Shown: positions 21,522-29,932 of the stretch, piece by piece
Layout of the letters: the number at the start of each line of letters is the position of its first letter
How positions within the stretch are numbered: the stretch's first letter is position 1
Assembly: GCA_022772585.1 (NCBI GenBank)
Contig: JALEZN010000117.1
Coordinates: 1-32,836, forward strand
Length of the DNA: 32,836 bases
Direction: 5' to 3'
From: Clostridiales bacterium
Lineage (GTDB): Bacteria; Bacillota; Clostridia; Oscillospirales; Oscillospiraceae
Made by a program: the position numbers and the translations under genes
The notes under the pieces: generated by a model
What the model was told of the DNA's origin: nothing
Databases searched by the model: none
The model's input: only the letters and a program-made list of their open reading frames with translations

Positions 21522-23198
21522 ATGACCGAACAACAGACCCCTGTTCTGGACCCGGGCACACAGTCCGCCCCCGCCGCCCCGGCGCCGGCTAAAAAGAAGC
21601 ACAAAAAGAAGAAGGCGGGGAAAATTCTTGTGGCCGCCGCGGTGCTGGCCGCGCTGGCCGTGGGCGGCTTTCTGATGTGGAAATTTGTTCTCAGCGATCC
21701 CGAGGAAGAACAGGGCGAGGTCCTGACCGATATGGTCTACTACGGCTCCATCTCCAGCATGGTGGAGGGCAGCGGCGTGGCCAAGGCCAAGTCGGCCTCC
21801 ACCATCACACTGGCCGCCAACGGAACGGTGAACGAGGTCTTTGTCACCGAGGGCCAGCAGGTCCAGGCCGGCGACCCCCTCTACACCATCCGCAGCGAGT
21901 CTGCCGAGCAGGCCGTCACCTCCGCCCGGGAGAGCCTGACCTCCCTTAATGAGGATATGCAGAAGCTCCGTGAGGACCTCTCCGAGCTTACGGTGCGCGC
22001 CCCCTTTGCCGGCAAGCTGATGGATGCGGGCGAATTCTACCCGGATGACAATATCGCCGCCGGCACCAAGATCGCCACCCTGGTCAACGACCGGAAGCTC
22101 AAGCTCTCCCTCTATTTCAGCTATGCCTATGAGAGCAGCATCTCCGTGGGACAGAGCGTCCAGGTCTCAGTCCCCGCGGTGATGGGATCCTTCTCCGGCA
22201 AGGTGGAGAAGATCAACAAGGTCAGCTTCATCACCCCCGAGGGCTCCAAATGCTTCGAGGTGGTCTTCGTCATGGACAACCCCGGCACTCTGACCCAGGA
22301 TATGGACGCCTCTGTGACCTTCAGCGCTGCCGACGGCACCCCCATCTACCCCTACGCCGATGGGCAGCTCAAATACTATGAGGTCCGTGACATCTCTACC
22401 AAGGCCGGCGGCCCCCTGGTCAGGGCCGACCTGCTCAACTACGCCGACGTCTCCTCCGGTCAGGTCCTGATGGTGCTGGGGGATGACGATGTGCAGGAAC
22501 AGATCAAGGCCAAGAACGAGCAGATCCAGGAGGCCCAGCAGAAGCTGGAGGACGCTCAGAAGGCCCTGTCCGACTTCAACGCCGTGGCTCCCATCAGCGG
22601 CACCGTCACCTCCTGCGGCCTGGTGGCCGGGGAGGATGTGGAGAGCGGCAGGGTGGCCGTCTCCATCGCGGACACCACCGTGATGAACGTGACCATCGAC
22701 GTGGACGAGCGCAACGTGGGCAACATCCAGACCGGCATGACCATCGATCTCACCGACTGGGACGGAAATATGTTCATGGGTATCGTAGACGGCGTCAGCC
22801 TGGAGCCCAAGACCGACTCCGGCGTCACCACCTATCCGGTCTCGGTGCGGGTGGACAATCCTGACGGCGCCATGCGCAACGGCCAGACCGTCAACTACAG
22901 CTTCGCCGCCAGCCAGAGCCTGAACTGCCTGGTGGTCCCCGTCATCTGCGTTCACTACGTCAGCGACGCTGACGGCAACAACCTCTCCGTAGTCTATCTC
23001 AAGGCCGACAGCGCCCCCGAGAATATGGTGGAGCTTCCTGAAGAGATCGCCAAGGAGATCCCCGGGGGCTTTTACCCCGTGGAGGTGGAGGTGGGCCTGT
23101 CCGACACCTCCAATGCCGAGATCCGCTCCGGCCTGAACGAGGGGGACGAGGTATTCACCAACATCATCAAGGAGCAGGCCAACAACTACGGCTGGTAA
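21522..23198 (+). CDS. Membrane-fusion (adaptor) protein with internal duplication
   Basis: I start this 558-residue protein at ATG 21522, 8 nt behind AGGAGG; upstream in-frame starts lack such a site. A polar, lysine-rich cytoplasmic tail (1-33) precedes one membrane helix (34-56). The outside part looks like two successive adaptor units: lipoyl half at 92-125 (GTVNEVFVTEGQQVQAGDPL), helices 127-155, closing half at 157-190 (VRAPFAGKLMDAG), barrel to about 270; then again lipoyl-like 275-322, helices 323-352, VAPISGTVTSCGLVAG from 355, and barrel to about 462. Ordinary Gram-positive MacA/YknX-type adaptors are shorter with a single unit. It is followed by its ABC ATPase and MacB-type permease, so it should couple that exporter to outside. 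Confidence 0.92.
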   Translation: MTEQQTPVLDPGTQSAPAAPAPAKKKHKKKKAGKILVAAAVLAALAVGGFLMWKFVLSDPEEEQGEVLTDMVYYGSISSMVEGSGVAKAKSASTITLAANGTVNEVFVTEGQQVQAGDPLYTIRSESAEQAVTSARESLTSLNEDMQKLREDLSELTVRAPFAGKLMDAGEFYPDDNIAAGTKIATLVNDRKLKLSLYFSYAYESSISVGQSVQVSVPAVMGSFSGKVEKINKVSFITPEGSKCFEVVFVMDNPGTLTQDMDASVTFSAADGTPIYPYADGQLKYYEVRDISTKAGGPLVRADLLNYADVSSGQVLMVLGDDDVQEQIKAKNEQIQEAQQKLEDAQKALSDFNAVAPISGTVTSCGLVAGEDVESGRVAVSIADTTVMNVTIDVDERNVGNIQTGMTIDLTDWDGNMFMGIVDGVSLEPKTDSGVTTYPVSVRVDNPDGAMRNGQTVNYSFAASQSLNCLVVPVICVHYVSDADGNNLSVVYLKADSAPENMVELPEEIAKEIPGGFYPVEVEVGLSDTSNAEIRSGLNEGDEVFTNIIKEQANNYGW

Positions 23199-23232
23199 GG
23201 CCCCGATGAGCGCCGGATAGGAGCTGATACAT

Positions 23233-23928
23233 TTGCTCATTGATATCAAGGACGTATATAAGATCTACAATGAGGGCTACGAGAATGAGGTCCGGGCCCT
23301 CAACGGCGTTTCCCTTCAGATCGACCGGGGCGAGTTCGTCACCATCGTGGGCCAGTCCGGCTCGGGCAAATCCACGCTGATGAACATTCTGGGCTGTCTG
23401 GACATCCCCACCTACGGCGACTACCACCTGGACGGCACCGACGTGACCGAGCTCAGCGACCGGAAGCTCTCCCACATCCGCAACAAGCAGATCGGGTTCA
23501 TCTTTCAGGGCTTCAACCTGATCCCCGCCCTCTCGGCCTACGAGAACGTGGAGCTCCCCCTCATCTACCAGGGGGTCCGCGCCGGGGAGCGGGAGGACCG
23601 GGTCATGGACGCGCTGGAGCGGGTGGGTCTGGCCGACCGCCGGGGCCACAAGCCCACCGAGATGTCGGGCGGCCAGCAGCAGCGGGTGGCCATCGCCCGG
23701 GCCATCGCCACCCATCCTCCCATCATTCTGGCCGACGAGCCCACCGGCGCGCTGGACTCCAAGACCGGCCTGCACGTGCTGGAGATCCTCCGCCGGCTCT
23801 ACAAGGAGGGCACCACCGTCATCCTCATCACCCATGACAACGGCATCGCCGCCACCGCGCCGCGGATGGTGCGCATCTCGGACGGCGTCATCGTCGCCGA
23901 TCACCCCCAGGAGGTGGACTGGCTGTGA
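23233..23928 (+). CDS. ABC exporter ATPase, MacB/LolD type
   Basis: The 231-residue protein has Walker [10 protein letters not shown] (about 40-48), Q-loop [20 protein letters not shown], signature [14 protein letters not shown], Walker [13 protein letters not shown] and an H-loop LITHD. It powers the MacB-type permease encoded next. The start is TTG 23233, 9 nt from AGGAG; the sequence [15 protein letters not shown] fits the family. The stop overlaps the GTG start of the permease, so the two are coupled. Confidence 0.95.
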   Translation: MLIDIKDVYKIYNEGYENEVRALNGVSLQIDRGEFVTIVGQSGSGKSTLMNILGCLDIPTYGDYHLDGTDVTELSDRKLSHIRNKQIGFIFQGFNLIPALSAYENVELPLIYQGVRAGEREDRVMDALERVGLADRRGHKPTEMSGGQQQRVAIARAIATHPPIILADEPTGALDSKTGLHVLEILRRLYKEGTTVILITHDNGIAATAPRMVRISDGVIVADHPQEVDWL

Positions 23929-25160
23929 ACTTTATCCAATCGGTCAAGCTGGCCTTCAAATCCATCATCGCCCGGGGCGGCCGGACCTTCCTCACCATGC
24001 TGGGCATCATCATCGGCCTGGCCGCCGTCATCACCCAGATCACCTACGCCAAGGGCCAGAGCAGGGAGATCATGGAGTATTACGCCAGCATGGGCACCAA
24101 CCAGATCAATGTCTACGCCTACAAGTGGGGCGCGGGCAGCGACAGGGTGTTCCAGAGCCTGTACGACTACTGCCTTCAGCTGGGCGACCTGGTGGAGGGC
24201 GTCACTCCCAGCGGCACCACCTGGGGCACCATCAAGTACCAGACCAAGAATTCCGACTCCATGACCTACCAGCCTCAGGTCTACCTGGGCAGCGACCAGT
24301 GGTCCCTGTGCAACAACTTCTCCATCGGCTCCGGCCGGGACCTGTCCTACCTGGATGTGAAGAGCTACCAGCAGGTCTGCGTGCTGGGCTCCCGGGCCAA
24401 GGAGCTCTTCTTCGACTACTCCGACCCCATCGGCAAGACCCTCACCATCAGCGGCGTTCCCTTTGAGGTGATCGGTGTCTATGCCCAGAAGGATTTTTCC
24501 GACCAGGCCGAGGAGGGCTGGTCCATGGACAACGTCATCGTCATTCCCTACACCGCCAACCGTGCCCTGGCCGCGGCGAGCGGTTCCTACACCGACATGA
24601 GCGAGTTCGTGGTCAAGGCCAGGAGCCGGGAGGCCGTCACCGAGGCCATCACCCGGCTGGACGGCTTTCTCAAGGGCCTCATCGGCGACCAGCAGAGCGG
24701 CAACAGCTTCGGCTCCTACAGTGTGTACAGCGCCGAGCAGGGCCGGGAGCAGATGGAGGAGGCCACCAAAAAGCAGCAGAACATGCTGGGCGGCATCGCC
24801 GCCATCTCCCTGCTGGTGGGCGGTATCGGCATCATGAACATCATGCTGGTCACCGTCACCGAGCGCACCCGGGAGATCGGCATCCGCAAGGCCATCGGCG
24901 CCGAACGGCGCAGCATCATCACCCAGTTTCTCATCGAGGCCTGCATGATCTGCGGCATCGGCGGCATACTGGGCATCCTGGCCAGCTATCCGGCCACCTG
25001 GATCTACTGTAAGCAGCAGCTGGGCTATATCGTCAATCCGGATCCGTCCATCATGGTCACCGGCGTGGTGGTCTCGGTGCTGCTCGGCATCATCTTCGGC
25101 ATGTACCCCGCCATCAAGGCCAGCGGCCTCCAGCCGGTGGACGCCCTTCGGGCGGAATGA
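23925..25160 (+). CDS. MacB/FtsX-type ABC permease
   Basis: The 411-residue protein has the MacB layout: one N-terminal membrane helix (about 15-40, FLTMLGIIIGLAAVITQIT), a ~230-residue external domain (MacB_PCD type), and an FtsX domain with three helices from about 285 (GGIAAISLLVGGIGIMNIML, TREIGIRKAIGAERRSI, IFGMYPAIKASGLQPVDALR). Such exporters work by mechanical movement and move peptides, antibiotics or envelope molecules outside the membrane. GTG 23925 overlaps the ATPase stop and lies behind GGAGGTGG. Substrate unknown. Confidence 0.95.
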   Translation: MNFIQSVKLAFKSIIARGGRTFLTMLGIIIGLAAVITQITYAKGQSREIMEYYASMGTNQINVYAYKWGAGSDRVFQSLYDYCLQLGDLVEGVTPSGTTWGTIKYQTKNSDSMTYQPQVYLGSDQWSLCNNFSIGSGRDLSYLDVKSYQQVCVLGSRAKELFFDYSDPIGKTLTISGVPFEVIGVYAQKDFSDQAEEGWSMDNVIVIPYTANRALAAASGSYTDMSEFVVKARSREAVTEAITRLDGFLKGLIGDQQSGNSFGSYSVYSAEQGREQMEEATKKQQNMLGGIAAISLLVGGIGIMNIMLVTVTERTREIGIRKAIGAERRSIITQFLIEACMICGIGGILGILASYPATWIYCKQQLGYIVNPDPSIMVTGVVVSVLLGIIFGMYPAIKASGLQPVDALRAE

Positions 25161-25180
25161 CGAAAGGAGAGAGTACCCGC

Positions 25181-27562
25181 ATGAAATTCAGACGTATCCT
25201 GGCCGGCTTTGTGACGCTGGCCGCTCTGGCCGCCCTCCTGGTCCTGCCCGCCTCGGCGGCCGGGAGCGCCACCTTCTCCGACATCAGCGACCCCGACGTG
25301 GCCGAGGCCGCCCAGGTCCTGCGCCTGCTGGGCGTGGTGGACGGCACCGGCGGCAATTCCTTCAACCCCGGCGGCACCCTGACCCGGGCCCAGTTCTGCA
25401 AGATGGCGGTGGACGTGATGGACAAGGGCGCGCTGGAGCCCGCCCAGCGCAGCCGCACCATCTTTTCCGATGTGGGGCCCCGGCACTGGGCCAGGGGCTA
25501 TGTAAACCTGGCCTCCACCCTCACCACCTCCGGAGAGGTGGCTTCCTCCGGCGGCGAGGGGCAGAAGGCCGACCGGCTCATCCTGGGCGTGGGCAACGGC
25601 ACCTTCCAGCCCGACCGCCCCATCACCTACGGCGAGGCGGTGGCCATTCTGGTCCGCATCCTGGGCTATAACACCGGCGACATCTCGGGCGGCGCCGCCT
25701 GGTACGACGGCTATCTGGCCGCCGCCCGGCAGAACGGCCTCACCGAAGGGCTCTCCCTGGGGGGCGGTGAAACCATCACCCGGGCCCAGGCCGCCATCCT
25801 CTTCCGCAACCTGCTCTTTACCGATATGAAGGACAGCGACTCCTGCTATCTGGAGGTCCGTCTGAAGGGCGTCCTCACCGAGGACGTGACCCTGCTGAGT
25901 ATGGACGCCAACCAGGCCACCGGCTCCAACACCGTCACCGTGGCCGTGGGTGGCCAGACCCAGTCCCCCAGGACCGACCGGGCCGCGGTGTCCTCCTCCC
26001 TGATGGGCGTCCGGGGCCAGATGGTCCAGGATAAGGACGGCCGTTTTCTCACCCTGCGGCCCAACTCCGCCGACTCCGTCCGCCGCGTCACCGTCTCCGG
26101 GCCGGTGGACGCCAACTACGTCACCGCCGCCGGCGGGGAGAAGATCACCATCCCCCCCGAGACCCCGGTGTGGAAAAACGGCGAGGCCACCAGCTTTGAC
26201 AAGGTCTGGTCCTACCTCTATTCCGGCACGTCTATGGTGCTGTGCTACGGCGCCGCCGGTAAGCTGGACTACATTTATCTCTCCCCCGCCTCCAGCTCCG
26301 GCGAAGATGTGATGGTGGCCCGCACCGACCCGAAAGGCTCCAATCCCTTCGCCGCCCTGACCGGCGGGGATAAGGACTATCAGATCTATAAAAACGGTGT
26401 GCCAGCTTCGGTTTCCGACCTGCGGCAGTACGATGTGGCCTTTTACGACAGCGGCGCCAGGATCCTCCACGTCTCCGACCTGCGTCTCACCGGCCTGTAT
26501 GAGAACGCATATCCCAATCCCACCGCTCCCTCCCGCATCACCATGCTGGGGCAGGACTTTACCGTGCTGCCCGGTGCAGTCTCCGACCTGGCGGCCTTTC
26601 GTCCCGGTGAGGATGTGACCCTTCTTCTCACCAGCGACGGCCGGGTGGCCGGGGCCGTGTCTCCCTCCACGGCCCGTTCCACCACGGTGGGCGTGGTGGA
26701 GAGCTGCTCCGCCGGGGAGGCCAGAGTGGTCCCGCTGATGGACCTCTTCAATGCCGGCGGCGAGCACATCGTCTTTCAGGGCGACCCGGATCTGAGCGAG
26801 AGCTCCGCCGCCAAGCTGGTGGGCCAGCTGGTCACGGTCTCCTCCCACAAGGCCGGCCATATCACCCTCTCCCGCCTTACCGGCAGCGGCGCGTCCGGTA
26901 CGCTGGACGTGGCTGCCCGGACCCTGGGCGGCATAAAACTGGCCGAGAACGTGCGCATGTTTGAGCGGGTGGGCGCCGGTACGCCCCGGGAGATCACCTT
27001 CCGTCAGCTCACCCGGGCCACCGTGCCCGCCTCCCGCATCCAGTATGTGGGCAAGGATTACGCCGGAAAGATCAATCTGCTCCTTTTTGACGACGTGACC
27101 GGGGACCAGTACGAGTACGGCTTTGCCAAATATTCCGCCGCCACCCAGGACCCGGACGATCCCTGGAGCTTTACCAACGCCTCCATCTCGGTTGAAAACG
27201 GCGGCAGCGGGCTGGGGCCCCTCACCGGCGGTACCTCCTTCCGCACCGGCGACGCCATCGGTATCGCCAGGTCGCTGGAGACCCTGGACGGCCAGAACAA
27301 GCTGGCCGGCTCAGTGGTCCTTCAGTCCCTCTCCGGCATCCGCCGCTCGGCCTATGATCCTGATGCGCGCACCATTACCGCCGGCGGCATGGTCCTGCCC
27401 GTGTCCGACCAGGTCTGGTGCTACAACAAGACCACCGGCCACTGGTTCTCCGAAGGGCTGGACGGTCTGGAGGAGGCACGGGCCTATTCCGACGACCTCA
27501 CCGTCTATTACGACAAGGCCCCCGAACAGGGCGGCAAGGTCCGCCTGGTGGTGGTCCGCTGA
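25181..27562 (+). CDS. Secreted protein with three SLH domains
   Basis: ATG 25181 follows AAAGGAG and begins a clear signal peptide (MKFRRILAGFVTLAALAALL, cleavage near ASA-AG at about 27). Three S-layer-homology domains follow: about 31-80 (FNPGGTLTRAQFCKMAVDVM), about 90-170 (GVGNGTFQPDRPITYGEAVA) and about 175-215 (ETITRAQAAILFRNLLF), which should anchor it to secondary cell-wall polymer. The remaining ~570 residues are beta-rich and without a family I recognise; short repeats of about 70 residues with VTVSGPVD-, KLDYIYLS- and GRVAGAVS-type strands suggest stacked small beta domains. The start is 21 bp after the permease stop, so it is part of the MFP-ABC operon and may be an external partner of the exporter. 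Confidence 0.9.
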   Translation: MKFRRILAGFVTLAALAALLVLPASAAGSATFSDISDPDVAEAAQVLRLLGVVDGTGGNSFNPGGTLTRAQFCKMAVDVMDKGALEPAQRSRTIFSDVGPRHWARGYVNLASTLTTSGEVASSGGEGQKADRLILGVGNGTFQPDRPITYGEAVAILVRILGYNTGDISGGAAWYDGYLAAARQNGLTEGLSLGGGETITRAQAAILFRNLLFTDMKDSDSCYLEVRLKGVLTEDVTLLSMDANQATGSNTVTVAVGGQTQSPRTDRAAVSSSLMGVRGQMVQDKDGRFLTLRPNSADSVRRVTVSGPVDANYVTAAGGEKITIPPETPVWKNGEATSFDKVWSYLYSGTSMVLCYGAAGKLDYIYLSPASSSGEDVMVARTDPKGSNPFAALTGGDKDYQIYKNGVPASVSDLRQYDVAFYDSGARILHVSDLRLTGLYENAYPNPTAPSRITMLGQDFTVLPGAVSDLAAFRPGEDVTLLLTSDGRVAGAVSPSTARSTTVGVVESCSAGEARVVPLMDLFNAGGEHIVFQGDPDLSESSAAKLVGQLVTVSSHKAGHITLSRLTGSGASGTLDVAARTLGGIKLAENVRMFERVGAGTPREITFRQLTRATVPASRIQYVGKDYAGKINLLLFDDVTGDQYEYGFAKYSAATQDPDDPWSFTNASISVENGGSGLGPLTGGTSFRTGDAIGIARSLETLDGQNKLAGSVVLQSLSGIRRSAYDPDARTITAGGMVLPVSDQVWCYNKTTGHWFSEGLDGLEEARAYSDDLTVYYDKAPEQGGKVRLVVVR

Positions 27563-27589
27563 TTTTATCCACCTCGCTAAAATAAATCA

Positions 27590-27629
27590 GGGAGGCCATG
27601 CAGACTTGTCTGCATGGCCTCCCTTTTTT
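27590..27629. terminator. Bidirectional terminator between convergent operons
   Basis: A 15-bp perfect stem (GGGAGGCCATGCAGA, 27590-27604; TCTGCATGGCCTCCC, 27609-27623) with loop CTTG and six Ts on the plus strand. On the minus strand it lies 18 bp after the histidine kinase stop and is followed by a weaker T-rich run, so it may serve both sides. Confidence 0.93.
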
Positions 27630-27646
27630 CGCGCCAATCTCTGGCA

Positions 27647-28987
27647 TCAGTCCGCCGCCGGCAGTACCGCCCGCACCAGCAGGCCGCCGCCGGGGGCATT
27701 CTCCGCCGTCACCGAACCGCCGTGAGCCCGGATGATGCTTCTGCAGATGGACAGGCCCAGTCCGGATACCTTTCTGCCCCGGTCCGAGGTGTAAAGGGGC
27801 TCGAAGATCTGGGCGAGAAGCTCCGGCTCCACCCCCGTTCCGTTGTCCCGGAACTCCAGGACCAGCTCGTCCCGTTCCCGCCGGCACGACAGCGTCAGCT
27901 CCAGCGCCCGGACGCCCCCGTGGCGGATGCTGTTGCCGATCAGATTGCCGAAGTACCGCCGCAGGTCGTCCCGGTTGCCCAGGAATGCCGCGCCCGGGCA
28001 GGCGCATTCCACGCTCAGCCTGACGTTGGCCTCCTGGAGCTCCGCCTCATATTCCTGCCGCACATCGGCGCACAGCTCCTCCGCCGTGAGGCGCTCCATG
28101 GGCCGGTCGTCCCGCAGGCCCACATCGATATATTCATCGAACTCATCCACGATAGACTTCAGGCGCAGAGCCTTTTCATGGATGCTCTGGAGGTACTGCC
28201 GCTGTTTCTCCGGCGGGAGCTGGGCTGAGAGCAGCCGCTCGGAAAACCCCAGCACCGAGGTCAGCGGGGTCTTGAGGTCGTGGGAGATGGAAGCGATCAG
28301 CCGCCGCTCCGACTGTTCCTTGGCCCGGAGCTCCCCGGTCAGGTCGGCAAAGGCATTCTGCAGCTTTCCCACCTCGTCGGTCCGGGTGCTGCGCTCCGGA
28401 AGGTCACCCCGCCGGGCATAGGCCAGCATGGTCCTGCGCAGCGCGATGATGGGCGAGAGGATGATCAGATACAGCAGCACCCCTGCCGCCAGAAACAGAA
28501 CGAGGTTGAACAGGGACAGTCCCACAAAGGCCTGATGGCCCAGGGCGTCGCTCAGGTCATCCCGGTCAATGGCGGTGCTCCACACATATGCCCGCAGCGT
28601 GCCCGAGCCGGTGGTCACCGGTATGCCGCAGGAGGCGGTCAGACGGGGGGAGAGCCAGGACTCCGGCATGAACTGGAAAACCGTCCTTCCCTGGTCGTCC
28701 TGAAGGATGCAGCCCAGTTCCCGCTCCTCCAGATAACCGGTGAGACCGGACACGTCCCCCCGGCTCCCCTTCAGAAAGGAGGCCAGCTCCCGTGCCTGTT
28801 CCTCCGACTGCTGCATCGCTCTGTCATAGGCGCTCCCAGCGTAGTCCCGCATGTCCCGCAAAAACCAGAAGAAGGACAAAAGCCAGCCTGTCACCGCCAG
28901 GGCCAGCAATATTACGATCATCTTGCGGGACAGGCGCGCCCCCAGCCAGCCGGCGCCGGGAAACCGCCGCTTTTTCCCCTCAGTCAT
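27647..28987 (-). CDS. Two-component sensor histidine kinase
   Basis: The 446-residue kinase has membrane helices at about 23-44 and 153-182 flanking a ~110-residue external sensor domain, then HAMP (about 180-225), a HisKA domain with phosphoacceptor His236 (IASISHDLKTPLTSVLGFSE) and an HATPase domain with N-box (NLIGNSIRHGG), G1 (DNGTGV) and G2 (GLGLSI) motifs. The start ATG overlaps the response regulator stop by 4 nt. It probably monitors an envelope stress or an export substrate of the neighbouring systems. Confidence 0.95.
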   Translation of the reverse strand: MTEGKKRRFPGAGWLGARLSRKMIVILLALAVTGWLLSFFWFLRDMRDYAGSAYDRAMQQSEEQARELASFLKGSRGDVSGLTGYLEERELGCILQDDQGRTVFQFMPESWLSPRLTASCGIPVTTGSGTLRAYVWSTAIDRDDLSDALGHQAFVGLSLFNLVLFLAAGVLLYLIILSPIIALRRTMLAYARRGDLPERSTRTDEVGKLQNAFADLTGELRAKEQSERRLIASISHDLKTPLTSVLGFSERLLSAQLPPEKQRQYLQSIHEKALRLKSIVDEFDEYIDVGLRDDRPMERLTAEELCADVRQEYEAELQEANVRLSVECACPGAAFLGNRDDLRRYFGNLIGNSIRHGGVRALELTLSCRRERDELVLEFRDNGTGVEPELLAQIFEPLYTSDRGRKVSGLGLSICRSIIRAHGGSVTAENAPGGGLLVRAVLPAAD

Positions 28988-29706
28988 GGCTCATTCCCCT
29001 CCATCTTCTCCTCCTCATAACCGCTGCAGGTGACAAAGCGGTAGCCCGAACCCCACACCGTCTTGATGTAGCTCCAGTCCGGATCCAGCTTGGCCCGCAG
29101 GTTCTTGATATGGATGGCCACCGTGCCGATGTCCCCATATCCGGTCTTCCATACATCCCGGAAGATCTGCTCCTTGGACAGGGTCCTGCCCGCGTTGTGC
29201 ATCAGATAGGACAACAGCTCAAATTCCTTGCTGGACAGGGCCACCGGCAGGCCGTCTCTGGTGACCTCCATCTTCTCCGGGTCCAGGCGGATGGCTCCGA
29301 TCTCCAGCACCCGCTCCCGCCGCTCCCCGCCGGAGGCAGTGCGGGCCTGACGGCGCAGATGGGCCTGGATACGGGCCACCAGTTCCTCCAGCACAAATGG
29401 TTTTGTCAGGTAATCGTCCGCCCCAAGGCCAAGCCCTCTGACCACATCCCGCACATCGCTTTTGGCGCTGAGAAAAAGGATGGGACAGTCCACCTGCCCC
29501 CGGATCCTCCGGCAGACCTCCAGGCCGCTGATCCCTTTCATCATGATATCCAGCACAATCAGGTCAAACCGCTCCTTTTCCAGAATGCGGATGGCCTCCT
29601 CGCCCGACTGGGCCGTGCGCACGCCGATGCCCGCGTCGGAGAGCACATCGCAGATCAGCAGGAGGATGGCCGCGTCGTCGTCCACGATCAGCACCCGCTC
29701 GCTCAT
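28984..29706 (-). CDS. OmpR/PhoB-family response regulator
   Basis: The 240-residue protein has a receiver with Asp10/Asp11, phosphoacceptor Asp53 (LIVLDIMMKG) and Lys102 (DDYLTKPF), and a C-terminal winged helix (LSSKEFELLSYLMHNAGRTL, then VWGSGYRFV). ATG 29706 has GAAAGGAG 9 nt upstream. It is first in a two-gene operon with the kinase. The divergent intergenic region carries two identical 15-bp boxes that are the likely binding sites, giving autoregulation and control of the MMPL gene. Confidence 0.95.
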   Translation of the reverse strand: MSERVLIVDDDAAILLLICDVLSDAGIGVRTAQSGEEAIRILEKERFDLIVLDIMMKGISGLEVCRRIRGQVDCPILFLSAKSDVRDVVRGLGLGADDYLTKPFVLEELVARIQAHLRRQARTASGGERRERVLEIGAIRLDPEKMEVTRDGLPVALSSKEFELLSYLMHNAGRTLSKEQIFRDVWKTGYGDIGTVAIHIKNLRAKLDPDWSYIKTVWGSGYRFVTCSGYEEEKMEGNEP

Positions 29707-29724
29707 GCTCGCTCGCTCCTTTCA

Positions 29725-29770
29725 CGGGCCCGTCCACAGGCGGGCCCGGTGTTTTTCTGAGGGTATTATA
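29725..29770 (-). promoter_or_regulatory. Promoter -10 and leader hairpin of the two-component operon
   Basis: Minus strand TATAAT lies at 29770-29765 with a poor -35, consistent with an activator. The leader then contains a GC-rich hairpin, CGGGCCCG (29748-29741) with CGGGCCCG (29732-29725), an 8-bp stem with an 8-base loop, ending 8 bp before the ribosome binding site. Confidence 0.6.
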
Positions 29771-29791
29771 TCAAAAAGCCCCCCGGACAGC

Positions 29792-29844
29792 TATTAAGAA
29801 TTATGAAGCCGGTCCATGCATGTCCCATTTATTAAGAATTATGA
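29792..29844. repeat. Two perfect 15-bp direct repeats, likely response-regulator sites
   Basis: TATTAAGAATTATGA occurs at 29792-29806 and again at 29830-29844, 38 bp apart start to start. The first overlaps the -35 region of the two-component operon promoter; the second ends 17 bp before the -35 of the MMPL gene promoter. Confidence 0.85.
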
Positions 29845-29861
29845 GGAAACCTTCTCCTTCG

Positions 29862-29890
29862 TTGACTTTTCGTTTGCGCCAACCTAAAAT
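29862..29890 (+). promoter_or_regulatory. Promoter of the MMPL transporter gene
   Basis: TTGACT (29862-29867), 17-bp spacer, TAAAAT (29885-29890). Transcription would start near 29897, leaving a short leader to the TTG start at 29933. Confidence 0.75.
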
Positions 29891-29932
29891 GCCAAAGCGT
29901 AAAGACAACAGCGTTTCAGGAAGGTGAGAACT

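Noticed and set aside
25025-26860. A 611-codon minus-strand frame opposite the SLH gene
   Set aside because: Antisense shadow with a Gly/His-rich product; the plus-strand gene has a signal peptide and three SLH domains.
29725-29755. The CGGGCCCG hairpin followed by GTGTTTTT as a plus-strand terminator
   Set aside because: No plus-strand gene ends nearby; it lies in the leader of the minus-strand two-component operon, so a leader hairpin is the simpler reading.
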